Notes: a model not told the origin generated them from the letters alone. Shown: positions 1 through 9,236, counted from the first letter of the stretch. The stretch: DNA of 64,000 bases from JAUJOE01 sp038252945 (GCA_038252945.1 JBBSHN010000003.1:1-64000), one strand, 5' to 3'. Numbers and translations are program-made.

Positions 1-9
1 CCTCAAGAT

Positions 10-33
10 AACGGCTGAGCTGTGTCAGCCGTT
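10..33. terminator. Perfect hairpin, possible terminator of an upstream gene
   Basis: Arms AACGGCTGA (10-18) and TCAGCCGTT (25-33) form a perfect 9-bp stem with a 6-nt loop. A small CGCC-GGCG hairpin follows and no T-tract is visible. Its place about 100 bases before mdh suggests it ends a transcript from the left, but the upstream gene lies outside the window. Confidence 0.3.
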
Positions 34-89
34 CGCCATGTTGGCGGCGCTTCCCGAGGTGCTGGTGGCGGAAGCTGCGGCGGTAGGTA

Positions 90-117
90 ACCTGCGGTGC
101 GTCGCCGTACCGCAGGT
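90..117 (+). promoter_or_regulatory. Hairpin in the mdh leader
   Basis: ACCTGCGGT (90-98) and ACCGCAGGT (109-117) are exact inverted repeats with a 10-nt loop, ending 4 bases before the AGGAG ribosome-binding site of mdh. It could be an mRNA structure affecting initiation or a palindromic operator. The sequence alone does not decide. Confidence 0.35.
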
Positions 118-131
118 CGTCAGGAGCCGCC

Positions 132-1121
132 GTGAACCCAACCCCGGTCATAGTCGCCGTCACAGGTGCTGCGGGCCAGATTGGCTACAGCTTGCTGTTC
201 CGGCTCGCCAGCGGTTCTCTGCTCGGCGCCGATACGCCAGTAGAGCTCCGGCTGCTGGAGATTCCGCCTACGCTTCCTGCGCTGGAAGGCGTCGTGATGG
301 AGCTCGATGACTGTGCGCTCCCGACGCTGGCCGGAGTGGAGATCGGCGATGATCCGCATGCAGTCTTCGACGGAGTCAACATCGCCCTGCTGGTGGGGGC
401 ACGTCCGCGCGGCCCGGGCATGGAGCGCAGTGACCTGCTCGAGGCGAACGGCGCGATCTTCACCGCCCAAGGCAGAGCGCTCAACGACGTTGCTGCCGAC
501 GATGTCCGCATCACCGTGACGGGAAATCCGGCGAACACCAACGCTTTGATCGCGCTCAGCAATGCGCCCGACATTCCGGCAGAGCGCTTCGCCGCGTTGA
601 CCCGCCTGGACCACAACCGGGCGAAGGCGCAGCTGGCGAAGAAGGCAGGTGCCAGCGTGCACGACATCACGAAGATGACGATCTGGGGCAACCACTCGAC
701 CACCCAGTACCCGGACATATTTCACGCCGAAGTGGCCGGCAAGAACGCCGCTGACATCGTCCGCGACCAAGACTGGCTGGAGAACGAGTTCCTTCCCACC
801 GTGCAGAAGCGTGGCGCCGCCATCATCGAGGCGCGTGGTGCCTCAAGCGCCGCAAGTGCGGCCAACGCCACAATCGACGCTGCCCGTGACTGGTTGCGAG
901 GCACGCAGACGGGCGACTGGGTCTCGATGGCGGTGAGGTCAGACGGCTCCTACGGCGTGCCAGAGGGTCTCGTTTCGTCCTTCCCCGTGACCACGCACGA
1001 CGGCCAGTGGGCGATCGTGCAGGGGCTGGATATCAACGACTTCTCCCGCGTACGCATCGATGCGAGTGCCGCAGAGCTCGCCGACGAGCGTGACGCCGTG
1101 CGGTCGCTCGGTCTCATCTGA
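132..1121 (+). CDS. mdh: Malate dehydrogenase
   Basis: NAD-dependent oxidation of malate to oxaloacetate in the TCA cycle, cytoplasmic. The 329-residue product is full length for the non-LDH-like MDH group. It has the dinucleotide-binding GAAGQIG motif (12-18), the mobile-loop arginines in RPRGPGMERSD (91-101), GNPANTN (131-137), the catalytic Asp/Arg segment TRLDHNR (157-163) and the catalytic His188 in WGNHS. The GTG start is preceded by AGGAG at 122-126 with 5-base spacing. A stable hairpin (90-117) lies just upstream. The gene runs towards the YdeI-like gene on the other strand. Confidence 0.96.
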   Translation: MNPTPVIVAVTGAAGQIGYSLLFRLASGSLLGADTPVELRLLEIPPTLPALEGVVMELDDCALPTLAGVEIGDDPHAVFDGVNIALLVGARPRGPGMERSDLLEANGAIFTAQGRALNDVAADDVRITVTGNPANTNALIALSNAPDIPAERFAALTRLDHNRAKAQLAKKAGASVHDITKMTIWGNHSTTQYPDIFHAEVAGKNAADIVRDQDWLENEFLPTVQKRGAAIIEARGASSAASAANATIDAARDWLRGTQTGDWVSMAVRSDGSYGVPEGLVSSFPVTTHDGQWAIVQGLDINDFSRVRIDASAAELADERDAVRSLGLI

Positions 1122-1147
1122 GCCTCGCGCTGGTCGGCGGGCTCGGC

Positions 1148-1765
1148 TCAGTGAAACGTCTCGTGAGCGAGCAGCATCTGTTGGCACTGGGTGAGGCGCT
1201 TGGCTCGTGTCTCCGGGCGTCGGGCCGTCTGCAGCCGCCACAAGAAGGCGTATCGGTTGGTGGCCGACAGGGCCGACCAGAACTGTGCGGCCTCGGGGTT
1301 TGCGTCGAGGAACTGCTGAAGCTCTGCCGGCGTCTGCATCTCCCGGGAACCTCCGTACGCAGCGTCCCACCGCCCGTCGGCCTGAGCGTGTTCGACTTCC
1401 CGCAGGCCCGCCGGGTGCATCCGGCCGGACTCAAGCAGAGCTTGCACTTTTCGCGTGTTGATCCTCGACCAGACCGACCGAGACCGACGGGGAGTGAACC
1501 GCTGAAGAAAACAAGTGTCGTCGTAGGAGGCTTTCTGCCCATCGATCCAGCCGAAGCACAAGGCCACGTCGACCGCTTCGTCGTACGAAATCGACGCGAT
1601 GCCACTTGCCTTTTTGGCGATCTTCATCCAGAAGCCCGGGGAGCTCTCGGCGAAGTCTTCCAGCCAGCGCTCGAATCCGGCAGCGTCCTCGAACGGAAGC
1701 AAGGGCAATCCGTCCTTGGGGTGCAACTCCACCTCAACCCCCGTCATCAGACACCGCTTTGACAT
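1148..1765 (-). CDS. YdeI/OmpD-associated family protein
   Basis: About 205 residues. The segment ALCFGWIDGQKASYDD and the following FTPRRSRSVWSRIN region are characteristic of the YdeI/OmpD-associated family, followed by the usual helical C-terminal part. Members are small cytoplasmic proteins linked in some bacteria to resistance to cationic peptides; the biochemical role is unclear. A TTG at 1774, ATG at 1765 and ATG at 1747 are all possible starts. GGAAGG overlaps the first two and does not settle the choice; I chose 1765. It is divergent from the dimethylglycine-oxidase-like gene, with about 100 bases of shared upstream DNA. Confidence 0.8.
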   Translation of the reverse strand: MSKRCLMTGVEVELHPKDGLPLLPFEDAAGFERWLEDFAESSPGFWMKIAKKASGIASISYDEAVDVALCFGWIDGQKASYDDTCFLQRFTPRRSRSVWSRINTRKVQALLESGRMHPAGLREVEHAQADGRWDAAYGGSREMQTPAELQQFLDANPEAAQFWSALSATNRYAFLWRLQTARRPETRAKRLTQCQQMLLAHETFH

Positions 1766-1862
1766 ACCTTCCAATCGGGTCTATTTTCCTTTGGCCTTGC
1801 GCCCGAATGCGGACTGGCGCTCCGCTATGCTCATCATGCGACTCGTAGACCAGAAGGCTGAC

Positions 1863-4379
1863 ATGGCGTCATTACCGGCCTCGGCGCGGGCAGTCGTCAT
1901 CGGCGCCGGCATCGTCGGCAACAGCCTGGTGTATCACCTGGCCCGACTGGGCTGGCGTGACCTCGTCCACATCGACAAGGGGCCGTTGCCGAACCCGGGT
2001 GGATCAACCGGACACGCGTCCAACTTCATCTTTCCGGTCGACCACTCCCGCGAGATCACGGACCTGACGCTGGACAGCGTCCATCAATACCAGGACATGG
2101 GCGTCTTCACGCAGTCGGGTGGTTTCGAGGTCGCACGGACCGAGGAACGGATGGAAGAGCTCCGCCGGCGCATGTCCTCGGCCCGTGCGTGGGGTATCGA
2201 GGCCGAGCTGGTCAGTCCGGAGCAGGTGGTCGAGAAAGTGCCGTTCCTGGACCCGTCGGTCATTGTTGGGGCCTTCTGGACCCCGTCAGTCGGCGTCGTC
2301 GACTCCCTGCGCGCTGGGACGATCATGCGGGAGCGGGCTCAAGAGCTGGGGGCGTTGACCGTCGTACCCAATGTCGAGGTCACCGGAATGGATGTGGAGG
2401 ACGGCGCCGTCAGGCGCGTACGCACGTCCGTCGGCGACATCGAAGCGCAGACCGTGGTGATCGCGAGCGGCGTGTGGAGCCCGAAGCTTGCGGCGATGGC
2501 TGGCGCTCTTATTCCGCTGACTCCGGCGGTACACCAGATGATCAGCGTAGGACCGGTGCGGCAACTTGCCGAGCATGAAGGCGAGATCTCCTTCCCGATC
2601 ATCCGCGACATGGACGCGCTTTGCTACGAGCGCCAGCACGGAGCCGACATGGAGGTCGGCTCCTACGCACACAGGGCGATCTTGTACGACGCCGATGAAA
2701 TTCCCTCGATCGAGCAGGCCAAGCTCTCGCCAACCGAGATGCCGTTCACCTCCGAGGACTTCGACCCCCAGCTCGAGCAGGCCTTCGAGCTGATGCCTGA
2801 CCTGCTCGGAGCCGAAGGCGCAGAGATCCGCTACGCGATCAACGGCTTGCTGTCGCTCACGCCCGACGGATCTCCCGTTCTGGGTGAGTTGCCGGAGGTC
2901 AAGGGCTTGTGGTCCGCCGCAGCTGTGTGGATCAAGGAAGGTCCAGGCGTGGGTAGGGCGGTTGCAGAGTGGATGACCGACGGGAATCCGGAGATCGATC
3001 TCAGCTCCTCCGACATCGCACGGTTCTACGCACACCAGCAAACCCGCGCGCACATCAAGGCGCGCACCGGCGAGGCTTTCATCAAGACGTACGGCATCGT
3101 GCACCCGGGCGAGCAATACACGTCTGACCGCGATTCGCGGCTCGCGCCGATGCACGCCGCCGAGCAGCAGCTCGGCGCAGTGTTCTTCGAGGCGGCGGGC
3201 TGGGCGCGGCCCTTCTGGTACGAGTCCAACGCCGGTCTCCTCGAGGAGTACGGCGACCGGGTGCAGCCGCGCGAGCACGAGTGGGACGCTCGATGGTGGT
3301 CACCCATCATCAATGCCGAACATCTGGCGATGCGCGACCGTGCCGGCATCGTGGACCTGTCGGCGTTCGCCATCTTCGACGTCGTAGGACCGGGGGCGTT
3401 GGCGGCCGTGCAGTCGATCGTCGTCGCTCAGGCGGATGTCCCGGCCGGCCGGGTTATCTACACCCCGGTGCTCGACGAGCGTGGCGGCTTCCGCTCCGAC
3501 TTGACCGTGATGCGCCTTGCCTTCGACCGCTTCCGAGTAGTCACCGGCGGTGCGCACGGCATGGTCGACCGCAAATGGTTCGCCGACCGAATGCCTGCCG
3601 ACGGGACGGCGCAGGTGATCGACCTAACGTCGGCGTACACCACGATCGGGCTGTGGGGTCCGCGAGCTCGCGACATCCTCGGTGGCCTGACCGGAGACGA
3701 CATCAGCAACGAGGGGCTGCGTTTCGGCACGTTCAAGCGCGTCGACGTGGACTCAGTACCGGTGCTTGCATCACGCATCTCCTACGTCGGCGAGCTGGGG
3801 TGGGAGCTCCACACGCCTCTCGAGCAGGGTGCGAAGCTGTGGTCGATGCTGGACGAGGCGGGTGGTCCTCACGGCGCGGTCCCGGTTGGCATCGGCGTTT
3901 ACGCCACCACCGGCCGGCTGGAGAAGTGCTATCGGGCCTTCGGCTTTGAGCTCGACTCTGAGCGCACGATCGTGGAGGCCGGTATGCAGCGGCCGAGGGT
4001 GAAGGTGGCCGACTTCGTGGGCCGTGAGGCCTACCTCAAGCAGCGCGTGGAGGACCCGAAGGCGGTGCTGTGCACACTGACAGTGGAGGACCACACCTCC
4101 AAGTCCGGTCAGAAGCGCTTTATGCTCGGCGGCGAGCCGATCCTGGGCAAGCACGGGGAGGTGCTCCTCGATGACCACGGGCACCGGCCCTACGTCACCT
4201 CAGCGGGCTCGGCGCCCTCGCTCGGCAAGCACATCTTGATGGCCTACCTGCCGCTGTCGGAGTGCACGTTCGGCAACGAGCTGACGGTGTCCTACATGGA
4301 GGAGTTGTACCCGGTGACTGTCGCGTCGACGGACAGCACCGCACTATTCGACCCGGCGGACGAACGGATTCGGTCGTGA
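1863..4379 (+). CDS. Dimethylglycine oxidase/dehydrogenase-like flavoprotein (FAD domain plus GcvT-like domain)
   Basis: 838 residues from ATG 1863, which has AGAAGG at 1852-1857 and 5-base spacing; in-frame ATGs at 1827 and 1836 lack a site. Residues 8-40 form the FAD-binding VVIGAGIVGNS fold. GGSTGHAS (46-53) carries His51 where the family links FAD covalently. His224 (VHQM) matches the active-site histidine I recall for Arthrobacter dimethylglycine oxidase, and LCY (253-255) aligns near its active-site Tyr. About 430-838 is a GcvT-like folate-binding module (SYVGELGWE near 640). The expected reaction is oxidative N-demethylation of dimethylglycine or sarcosine, with transfer to THF. Overlap with etfB suggests ETF, not oxygen, takes the electrons. 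Other N-methyl amino acids remain possible substrates. Confidence 0.85.
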   Translation: MASLPASARAVVIGAGIVGNSLVYHLARLGWRDLVHIDKGPLPNPGGSTGHASNFIFPVDHSREITDLTLDSVHQYQDMGVFTQSGGFEVARTEERMEELRRRMSSARAWGIEAELVSPEQVVEKVPFLDPSVIVGAFWTPSVGVVDSLRAGTIMRERAQELGALTVVPNVEVTGMDVEDGAVRRVRTSVGDIEAQTVVIASGVWSPKLAAMAGALIPLTPAVHQMISVGPVRQLAEHEGEISFPIIRDMDALCYERQHGADMEVGSYAHRAILYDADEIPSIEQAKLSPTEMPFTSEDFDPQLEQAFELMPDLLGAEGAEIRYAINGLLSLTPDGSPVLGELPEVKGLWSAAAVWIKEGPGVGRAVAEWMTDGNPEIDLSSSDIARFYAHQQTRAHIKARTGEAFIKTYGIVHPGEQYTSDRDSRLAPMHAAEQQLGAVFFEAAGWARPFWYESNAGLLEEYGDRVQPREHEWDARWWSPIINAEHLAMRDRAGIVDLSAFAIFDVVGPGALAAVQSIVVAQADVPAGRVIYTPVLDERGGFRSDLTVMRLAFDRFRVVTGGAHGMVDRKWFADRMPADGTAQVIDLTSAYTTIGLWGPRARDILGGLTGDDISNEGLRFGTFKRVDVDSVPVLASRISYVGELGWELHTPLEQGAKLWSMLDEAGGPHGAVPVGIGVYATTGRLEKCYRAFGFELDSERTIVEAGMQRPRVKVADFVGREAYLKQRVEDPKAVLCTLTVEDHTSKSGQKRFMLGGEPILGKHGEVLLDDHGHRPYVTSAGSAPSLGKHILMAYLPLSECTFGNELTVSYMEELYPVTVASTDSTALFDPADERIRS

Positions 4380-5149
4380 CCGACGTCCTGGTCTGCATCA
4401 AGCGGGTGCCAGACCTCGGCGGCGAGATCCGGCTGACGGAGGACGGGCTGGCAGTCGACGACCGAACGTTGGGTCACACGGTAAGCCCGCACGAGGAGTG
4501 CGCGGTCGAGCTGGCGATCTCGGTAGCGAACGCCACCGACGGCCAGGCGACCGTGCTGACACTGGGCTCCTCGGATGCGACTGAGCAGCTGCGCAACGCT
4601 CTGGCCCTCGGCTGCACCGGTGCGGTGCTGGTGGAGGCCGACGCGGGGGCCTACGGGCCCGCCGACGTGGCCGCGGCGATCGCCGACGTAGTGCGCGCGC
4701 ACGAGGCGGCGGGTAGGTCGTACGGCCTGCTCCTTCTCGGCAACGACGCCTCCGATACCGGGGATTTCCAGGTGGGAGTTCGGCTGGCTTACGCCCTGGA
4801 CCGGCCGGTCATCACCGGGATCTCGACAGTGGAGGTCGACGGAGGCCACGTTGTTGCCCGTGGCAGCAGCCCTGACGGCGGAGCGGAGATCTACGAGATT
4901 CAGTTGCCGGCCATAGTGACGGTGATGGAGGGCGGGATCGACCCCCGCTACCCCACGATTCCGGGCCGGATGAAAGCGAAGAAGGTGCAAATCGAGGAGG
5001 TTACCCCGGCGGTCTCACTGACCGGTTCTCGCCGGGTGCGGCTCAAGCTGCCACCACCGGAGCCGAGCCAGGTGCAGATCCTCGGCGACGGGCCTGACGC
5101 CGCCCCAGCCGTCGTGGACCTGATCGAGAGATTGGGACTGCTGAGATGA
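4376..5149 (+). CDS. etfB: Electron transfer flavoprotein, beta subunit
   Basis: 257 residues, full length for EtfB. It begins TDVLVCIKRVPD and has the nucleotide-binding region LLLLGNDASDTGDFQVG (about residues 120-136) and the PRYPTIPGRMKAKK segment (about 190-203), close to the family's recognition loop. Start GTG 4376 overlaps the stop of the flavoprotein gene (GTGA), so translation is coupled. It should form a heterodimer with the EtfA-like product that follows and carry electrons from the dimethylglycine-oxidising enzyme to an ETF:quinone oxidoreductase not encoded here. An upstream in-frame ATG at 4262 would need a 118-base overlap and has no support. Confidence 0.9.
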   Translation: MTDVLVCIKRVPDLGGEIRLTEDGLAVDDRTLGHTVSPHEECAVELAISVANATDGQATVLTLGSSDATEQLRNALALGCTGAVLVEADAGAYGPADVAAAIADVVRAHEAAGRSYGLLLLGNDASDTGDFQVGVRLAYALDRPVITGISTVEVDGGHVVARGSSPDGGAEIYEIQLPAIVTVMEGGIDPRYPTIPGRMKAKKVQIEEVTPAVSLTGSRRVRLKLPPPEPSQVQILGDGPDAAPAVVDLIERLGLLR

Positions 5150-6123
5150 GGGACGTTTCGTTGGTGCTTGTCGAGACTGACGAGCATGGCGTCAGCGAGA
5201 TGACCCGCGAAGCTGTGACGTTCGCGCGACGGTTAGGCAGCGAGGTTCGGGCTGTCGTCGTCGGATCACTTCCCGCGGATGCCGTGCAACAGCTCGGCGC
5301 CTACGGCGTAACCTCCGTCCACCACACAGACAGCGAGTCGTTCGCATCCTACGCAGCAGCGGCCTGGGCAGCCGCCGTCGTCGCCGCCATGGCGGACGCG
5401 TCGGTCGTGCTCGCCTCAGGCACCCCGCGCGGCAACGAGGTGATGGCGCACCTCGCGTGCCGGCTCGATGTCGCGATGGCCGCCAACGTCGTCGAGGTGG
5501 AACCGCCAGGGCCGGCGGAGCAGATGGTGGTGTCCCGGCAGGTGCTTGGCGGCGCGGCGATGGAGGAGATGCGCCTCGAGGACGACGTCGCCGTGCTGAC
5601 GGTAGCCGGCCATGTCTGCGACCCGGAGCCGGCGGAAACGGCCACCACACCGTTTGTCGAGAGTCTCGAGGCACCGGTCTCGGACGCCGATCTGCTCGCC
5701 CGTGTCGTACGCACCGAGCCCTGTGATCCGGATGAGTCCGGGGATCTGAAGTCCGCCAGGGTCGTGGTCGGTGCTGGCCGTGGGGTGGGAGGGCCCGACG
5801 GGTTCGCGGATCTGCTCGAGCTGACGGGGCTCTTGGGGGGCGCTCTCGGTGTTTCCCGGGTGGTGACCAGCCTGGGCTGGCGGCCGCATTCGGAGCAGGT
5901 GGGGCAGACCGGCTCCCGAATCTCCCCCGACCTGTACCTGCCGTGCGGCATCAGCGGTGCCATCCAGCACTGGGCCGGCTGTTCGAGCTCGAAGACCATC
6001 CTCGCGATCAACTCCGACGCCGAATCGCCAATGGTGACGCGGGCTCACTACGCGGTGATCGGTAACCTGCACGAGATCGTCCCGGCGATCAACGAGGAAC
6101 TGCGGCGCCGCCAAGCAGGCTGA
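5146..6123 (+). CDS. etfA: Electron transfer flavoprotein, alpha subunit
   Basis: 325 residues. The N-terminal half is the ETF domain. The C-terminal half has the FAD-binding signatures VVVGAGRGVGG (about 203-213), QVGQTGSRISPDLYLPCGIS and SGAIQHWAGC, then the AINSDAESPM segment. The gene begins in an ATGA overlap with etfB and is the last of three coupled genes. A dedicated etfBA pair behind a dimethylglycine-oxidase-like gene indicates ETF-linked oxidation. The next gene (proX) is convergent, and the 96 bases between them hold no clear terminator. Confidence 0.9.
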   Translation: MRDVSLVLVETDEHGVSEMTREAVTFARRLGSEVRAVVVGSLPADAVQQLGAYGVTSVHHTDSESFASYAAAAWAAAVVAAMADASVVLASGTPRGNEVMAHLACRLDVAMAANVVEVEPPGPAEQMVVSRQVLGGAAMEEMRLEDDVAVLTVAGHVCDPEPAETATTPFVESLEAPVSDADLLARVVRTEPCDPDESGDLKSARVVVGAGRGVGGPDGFADLLELTGLLGGALGVSRVVTSLGWRPHSEQVGQTGSRISPDLYLPCGISGAIQHWAGCSSSKTILAINSDAESPMVTRAHYAVIGNLHEIVPAINEELRRRQAG

Positions 6124-6219
6124 AACAGCTTCCCCCTGGTCAGCCACTGCGCCGCCGACGACACCCGCTCCCATAACGACCACGCGTGGACCCGTCAGGC
6201 AACGGTCCCACAGGGAAGG

Positions 6220-7182
6220 CTACTTCAGCCAAGCGTTGACCTTGGAGGCGTTGTCCGCGATCCACTTGTCGGCAGCAGCAGACGGGCTCATGCCGTCCTT
6301 GGAGATGTAGGCCGCCACCTGGTTCTGGTCGTCATTGGTCCAGTGGAAGTTCTTCACCAAGTTGTACGCCGGACTGCCGGACTTTGCGAAGCTGGTCGCC
6401 ACCACCTTGTCTAGGTGGTAAAGCGGGTAATTGCAGCTACATCCCGGGGTGTACTTCGGCAGCTGGACCTGCGCGAGGTTCTCCTCAAGGAAGAACCACT
6501 GCGGCTTGTAGAAGTAGCCGATCGCCCAGGTGTGGTTCATTTCGGCGGTACGGAACGCCTGGATCAGCGCCGCCTCACTGCCCGCGTACACGACTTTGTA
6601 GTTCAGATTGAGCTTCTTGATAATGGATGCGTCGCTGGTGACGAACGACGGGTCACCGTCGAGCAACTGCCCCTGGCTTCCGGACTCAGACGTCTGGAAC
6701 TTGCTGGCGTATTTGTTGAGGTTGTTCCAGTTCGTGATGTCGGGGTGAGCCTTGGCCAACCATGGCGGCACGAACCAACCGATGATCCCGACGTTGCCGG
6801 TCTGGCCGGCCACCGTCGCACTGTGGTCGCCTTTGACGTACTTCTTGACCAGGGGTTGGTGCCCCCAGTTCTCCATGATGACGTCAACCTCACCACTGCC
6901 GAACCCTGCCCAGGAAAGCTGCTCCGAGAGGTTCTTGTACGTCACCTGGCAGCCCAGACGCTTCTGCATGAGCCGACCCACGACGTAGGCATCAGCTTCG
7001 TAGCCAACCCAGGGATTGACGGCCATGTTCACCGGGTCGCAACTCTTGCCTCCGGCGGTGCTGGCGTTTTTCACGTTGCCGCTTCCGCAGGCTGCCAGCA
7101 CACTCATCGCCGCGGTTGTGGCGATAGCAACAGCCGTGAACCTCAGTCGGGAGACTGGCTGCTTTAGGCCTGTCCTCATCAT
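6220..7182 (-). CDS. proX: Glycine betaine/choline-binding lipoprotein of ABC transporter
   Basis: 320 residues. A lipoprotein signal peptide ends in the lipobox LAAC near residues 29-32, so the mature protein should be lipid-anchored outside the membrane. OpuAC-type features are NPWVGYEADAY, the VIMENWGHQ segment, GWFVPPW and WAIGYFYKPQWFF, which supply aromatic residues of the kind that cage quaternary ammonium groups. Two tandem ATGs (7182, 7179) follow GGAG; the second has better spacing. It is the last gene of betB-betA-proV-proW-proX, 59 bases behind proW. Choline, betaine or both could be the ligand; the neighbouring choline oxidation genes make choline likely. Confidence 0.9.
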   Translation of the reverse strand: MMRTGLKQPVSRLRFTAVAIATTAAMSVLAACGSGNVKNASTAGGKSCDPVNMAVNPWVGYEADAYVVGRLMQKRLGCQVTYKNLSEQLSWAGFGSGEVDVIMENWGHQPLVKKYVKGDHSATVAGQTGNVGIIGWFVPPWLAKAHPDITNWNNLNKYASKFQTSESGSQGQLLDGDPSFVTSDASIIKKLNLNYKVVYAGSEAALIQAFRTAEMNHTWAIGYFYKPQWFFLEENLAQVQLPKYTPGCSCNYPLYHLDKVVATSFAKSGSPAYNLVKNFHWTNDDQNQVAAYISKDGMSPSAAADKWIADNASKVNAWLK

Positions 7183-7241
7183 GTTCTCCTATCGCCTGAT
7201 GTTGGCATCGAATTCTTGCACTAGGAACTGTGACCGCGGCA

Positions 7242-9236
7242 CTAGGTCGCCACCGGGCCGCTGCGCAGCGCTGCTCGCCGGGTAATGCGGTCGAGCAAAA
7301 CGCCGAGCAGCACGATGCATAGACCAGCGGCCAGCCCCTTGCCGAAGCGCGTGCTTTGGGTAAAACCATCCACGACGTCGTAGCCGAGGGCACCGGAGCC
7401 GACGAGCCCGCCGATGACGACCATCGACAAGACGTAGAGCAGCCCCTGGTTGGTTGCCAGGCTCACCGCACCGCGAGCCATCGGAAGCTGCACTTTGGTG
7501 ATCAGCTGCCAGCGGCTGGAGCCGGCAGCAGTCGCGGCCTCGAGCGTGGTAGTTGAGACGCCGCGGATACCGTCGGCCACGATTTTGATCGAGGCAGGAG
7601 CTGCATAGATGATGGCCGCCACAATCGCAGTGAGGCGCGTCGCCTGGAACAGCGCTAGCACGGGAATCAGGTAAACGAACGGTGGCATCGTCTGTCCTGC
7701 GTCGAGGACGGGCCGGAGGACGCGGTCGACCGTCATGCTGCGGCCCATCCAGACACCAAGAACAAGGCCCAGAACCATCACCAGCACGGTGGCCACTAGC
7801 GTCAGAGTCAAGGTGATCATCGTGTCATGCCAGAGGTCGAGGAAGTATATGCCGGCCAGGCAGATCACCGTACTGAGGGCTGCCCAGCGTCCTCCGAAGA
7901 CGAACGCAAGGGCGAGGATCGCAGCAGCCGCAAGCCACCACGGTGAGTTGGCCACGAGGTCCTGCAGCGGGTTGAGGAGCAGATAGCTGAACTGGTCCTT
8001 GAAGGCTGTTGTGACCGGATCAAGGGTGCTCGAGATCCAGTCGCTGACCGCCTGGACCTTTGCCGCGATCGTGCCTCCGATGTTGGCTTGCCGGGGAAAC
8101 CGGGCCAACTGCAAGTACAGGCGGGAAAAGTAGACCGCCACGAGTGCAAGCACTCCGGTGACAGCGAGCATGATCAGCCGTAGCTTGCTGTTGCCCCCAC
8201 CTGCACGGCGAAGTTGCTCGGGGCGCTCGCTGATTGCCGTGGTCGTTCGGTCGAGCATGATCGCCATGATGACGATGCCGAGCCCGGGGACAAACGCCTT
8301 GCCGACCTGCACGAGCTCAAGCCCCTGAATGACCGGCTGGCCGAGGCCCGGCCCGTTGATGAAGGCGGCGATGGTGGCCATCGACAGCGCGGCCATCGTC
8401 GTCTGGTTGATGCCGACGATGACAGTGCTCCTCGCCATTGGAAGCTGCACCTTGAGGATGCGTTGCCAGGTCGTTTGACCCATCGATGTCGTGGCCTCAA
8501 CTGTGGCCGGGGCAACCGACCGAACGCCGAGCGCGGCGATCCGCACAACCGGCGGTAATGCGTAGATGAGAGTCGTGACCACCGCAGTGGCAGCACCCAG
8601 GCCGAAGAGCAGGAACAGCGGTAGCAGATACACGAACGACGGAAGAGTCTGGAGCAGGTCAAGCACAGGAGTGACGACCGCACTCACCACTTTGTTGTTG
8701 CCCATCCACACTGCGAGCGGTATCCCGATGAGGAGGCAGATGGCGACGGCCATCAGCGTGACGATGAGCAAATCCATGCTGTCAGACCAGTACCCCAGCA
8801 ATCCGAACGACAAGAAGCTGCCGATGACGAGCAGAGCGATCCGCCATCCGGCCGTGGCGAGTGCCAGCCAACCAGCAATCGCCACCACCCCGAGCCATCC
8901 GATCTGCGGCACCGGGCGGGGATAAGCAGCAATGGAGATGAGCGTCTGCAGGTAGCCGAACACCGCGTTCAGCACAGTGGAGATACCTTGCGTGAGCTGG
9001 ATGAACCAGTTGCTGCTCGCCGCCATCTGAATGTCGGTGGCCCTCGCAGTCAACCAGTCATGGACCCCGGTGGTCTGCTGCGCTCCGAGTGCGAGGATGG
9101 CATTGCCCCTTGTGAAGGACCAGACGACGATCCATGCCACCAGGACGGCGAACACCAGCGTCCAGGTCGGGACGCGACGTCTGGCCGCAGGCGCTGAGAC
9201 CGGGTCGATCGGCTTCGCGGCAGTAGTGACCGTCAC
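7242..9236 (-). CDS. proW: Glycine betaine/choline ABC permease with two tandem permease domains
   Basis: 664 residues, about twice the size of a usual ProW. Two homologous membrane domains lie at about 160-350 and 480-655, each with its own coupling helix: EATTSMGQTTWQRILKVQLP in the first, EAATAAGSSRWQLITKVQLP in the second. An extra hydrophobic N-terminal segment (24-42) precedes them. One chain could thus supply both halves of the channel. The GTG start overlaps the proV stop (GTGA). It should work with the ProV ATPase and ProX lipoprotein to import choline or betaine. Confidence 0.9.
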   Translation of the reverse strand: MTVTTAAKPIDPVSAPAARRRVPTWTLVFAVLVAWIVVWSFTRGNAILALGAQQTTGVHDWLTARATDIQMAASSNWFIQLTQGISTVLNAVFGYLQTLISIAAYPRPVPQIGWLGVVAIAGWLALATAGWRIALLVIGSFLSFGLLGYWSDSMDLLIVTLMAVAICLLIGIPLAVWMGNNKVVSAVVTPVLDLLQTLPSFVYLLPLFLLFGLGAATAVVTTLIYALPPVVRIAALGVRSVAPATVEATTSMGQTTWQRILKVQLPMARSTVIVGINQTTMAALSMATIAAFINGPGLGQPVIQGLELVQVGKAFVPGLGIVIMAIMLDRTTTAISERPEQLRRAGGGNSKLRLIMLAVTGVLALVAVYFSRLYLQLARFPRQANIGGTIAAKVQAVSDWISSTLDPVTTAFKDQFSYLLLNPLQDLVANSPWWLAAAAILALAFVFGGRWAALSTVICLAGIYFLDLWHDTMITLTLTLVATVLVMVLGLVLGVWMGRSMTVDRVLRPVLDAGQTMPPFVYLIPVLALFQATRLTAIVAAIIYAAPASIKIVADGIRGVSTTTLEAATAAGSSRWQLITKVQLPMARGAVSLATNQGLLYVLSMVVIGGLVGSGALGYDVVDGFTQSTRFGKGLAAGLCIVLLGVLLDRITRRAALRSGPVAT

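Noticed and set aside
1599..1862. N-terminal extension of the dimethylglycine-oxidase-like frame
   Set aside because: It overlaps the YdeI-like gene on the opposite strand, has no family similarity, and ATG 1863 has a good ribosome site.
6124..6219. Terminator between convergent etfA and proX
   Set aside because: Only a CCACGCGTGG palindrome without loop and distant short complements were found; no convincing hairpin.
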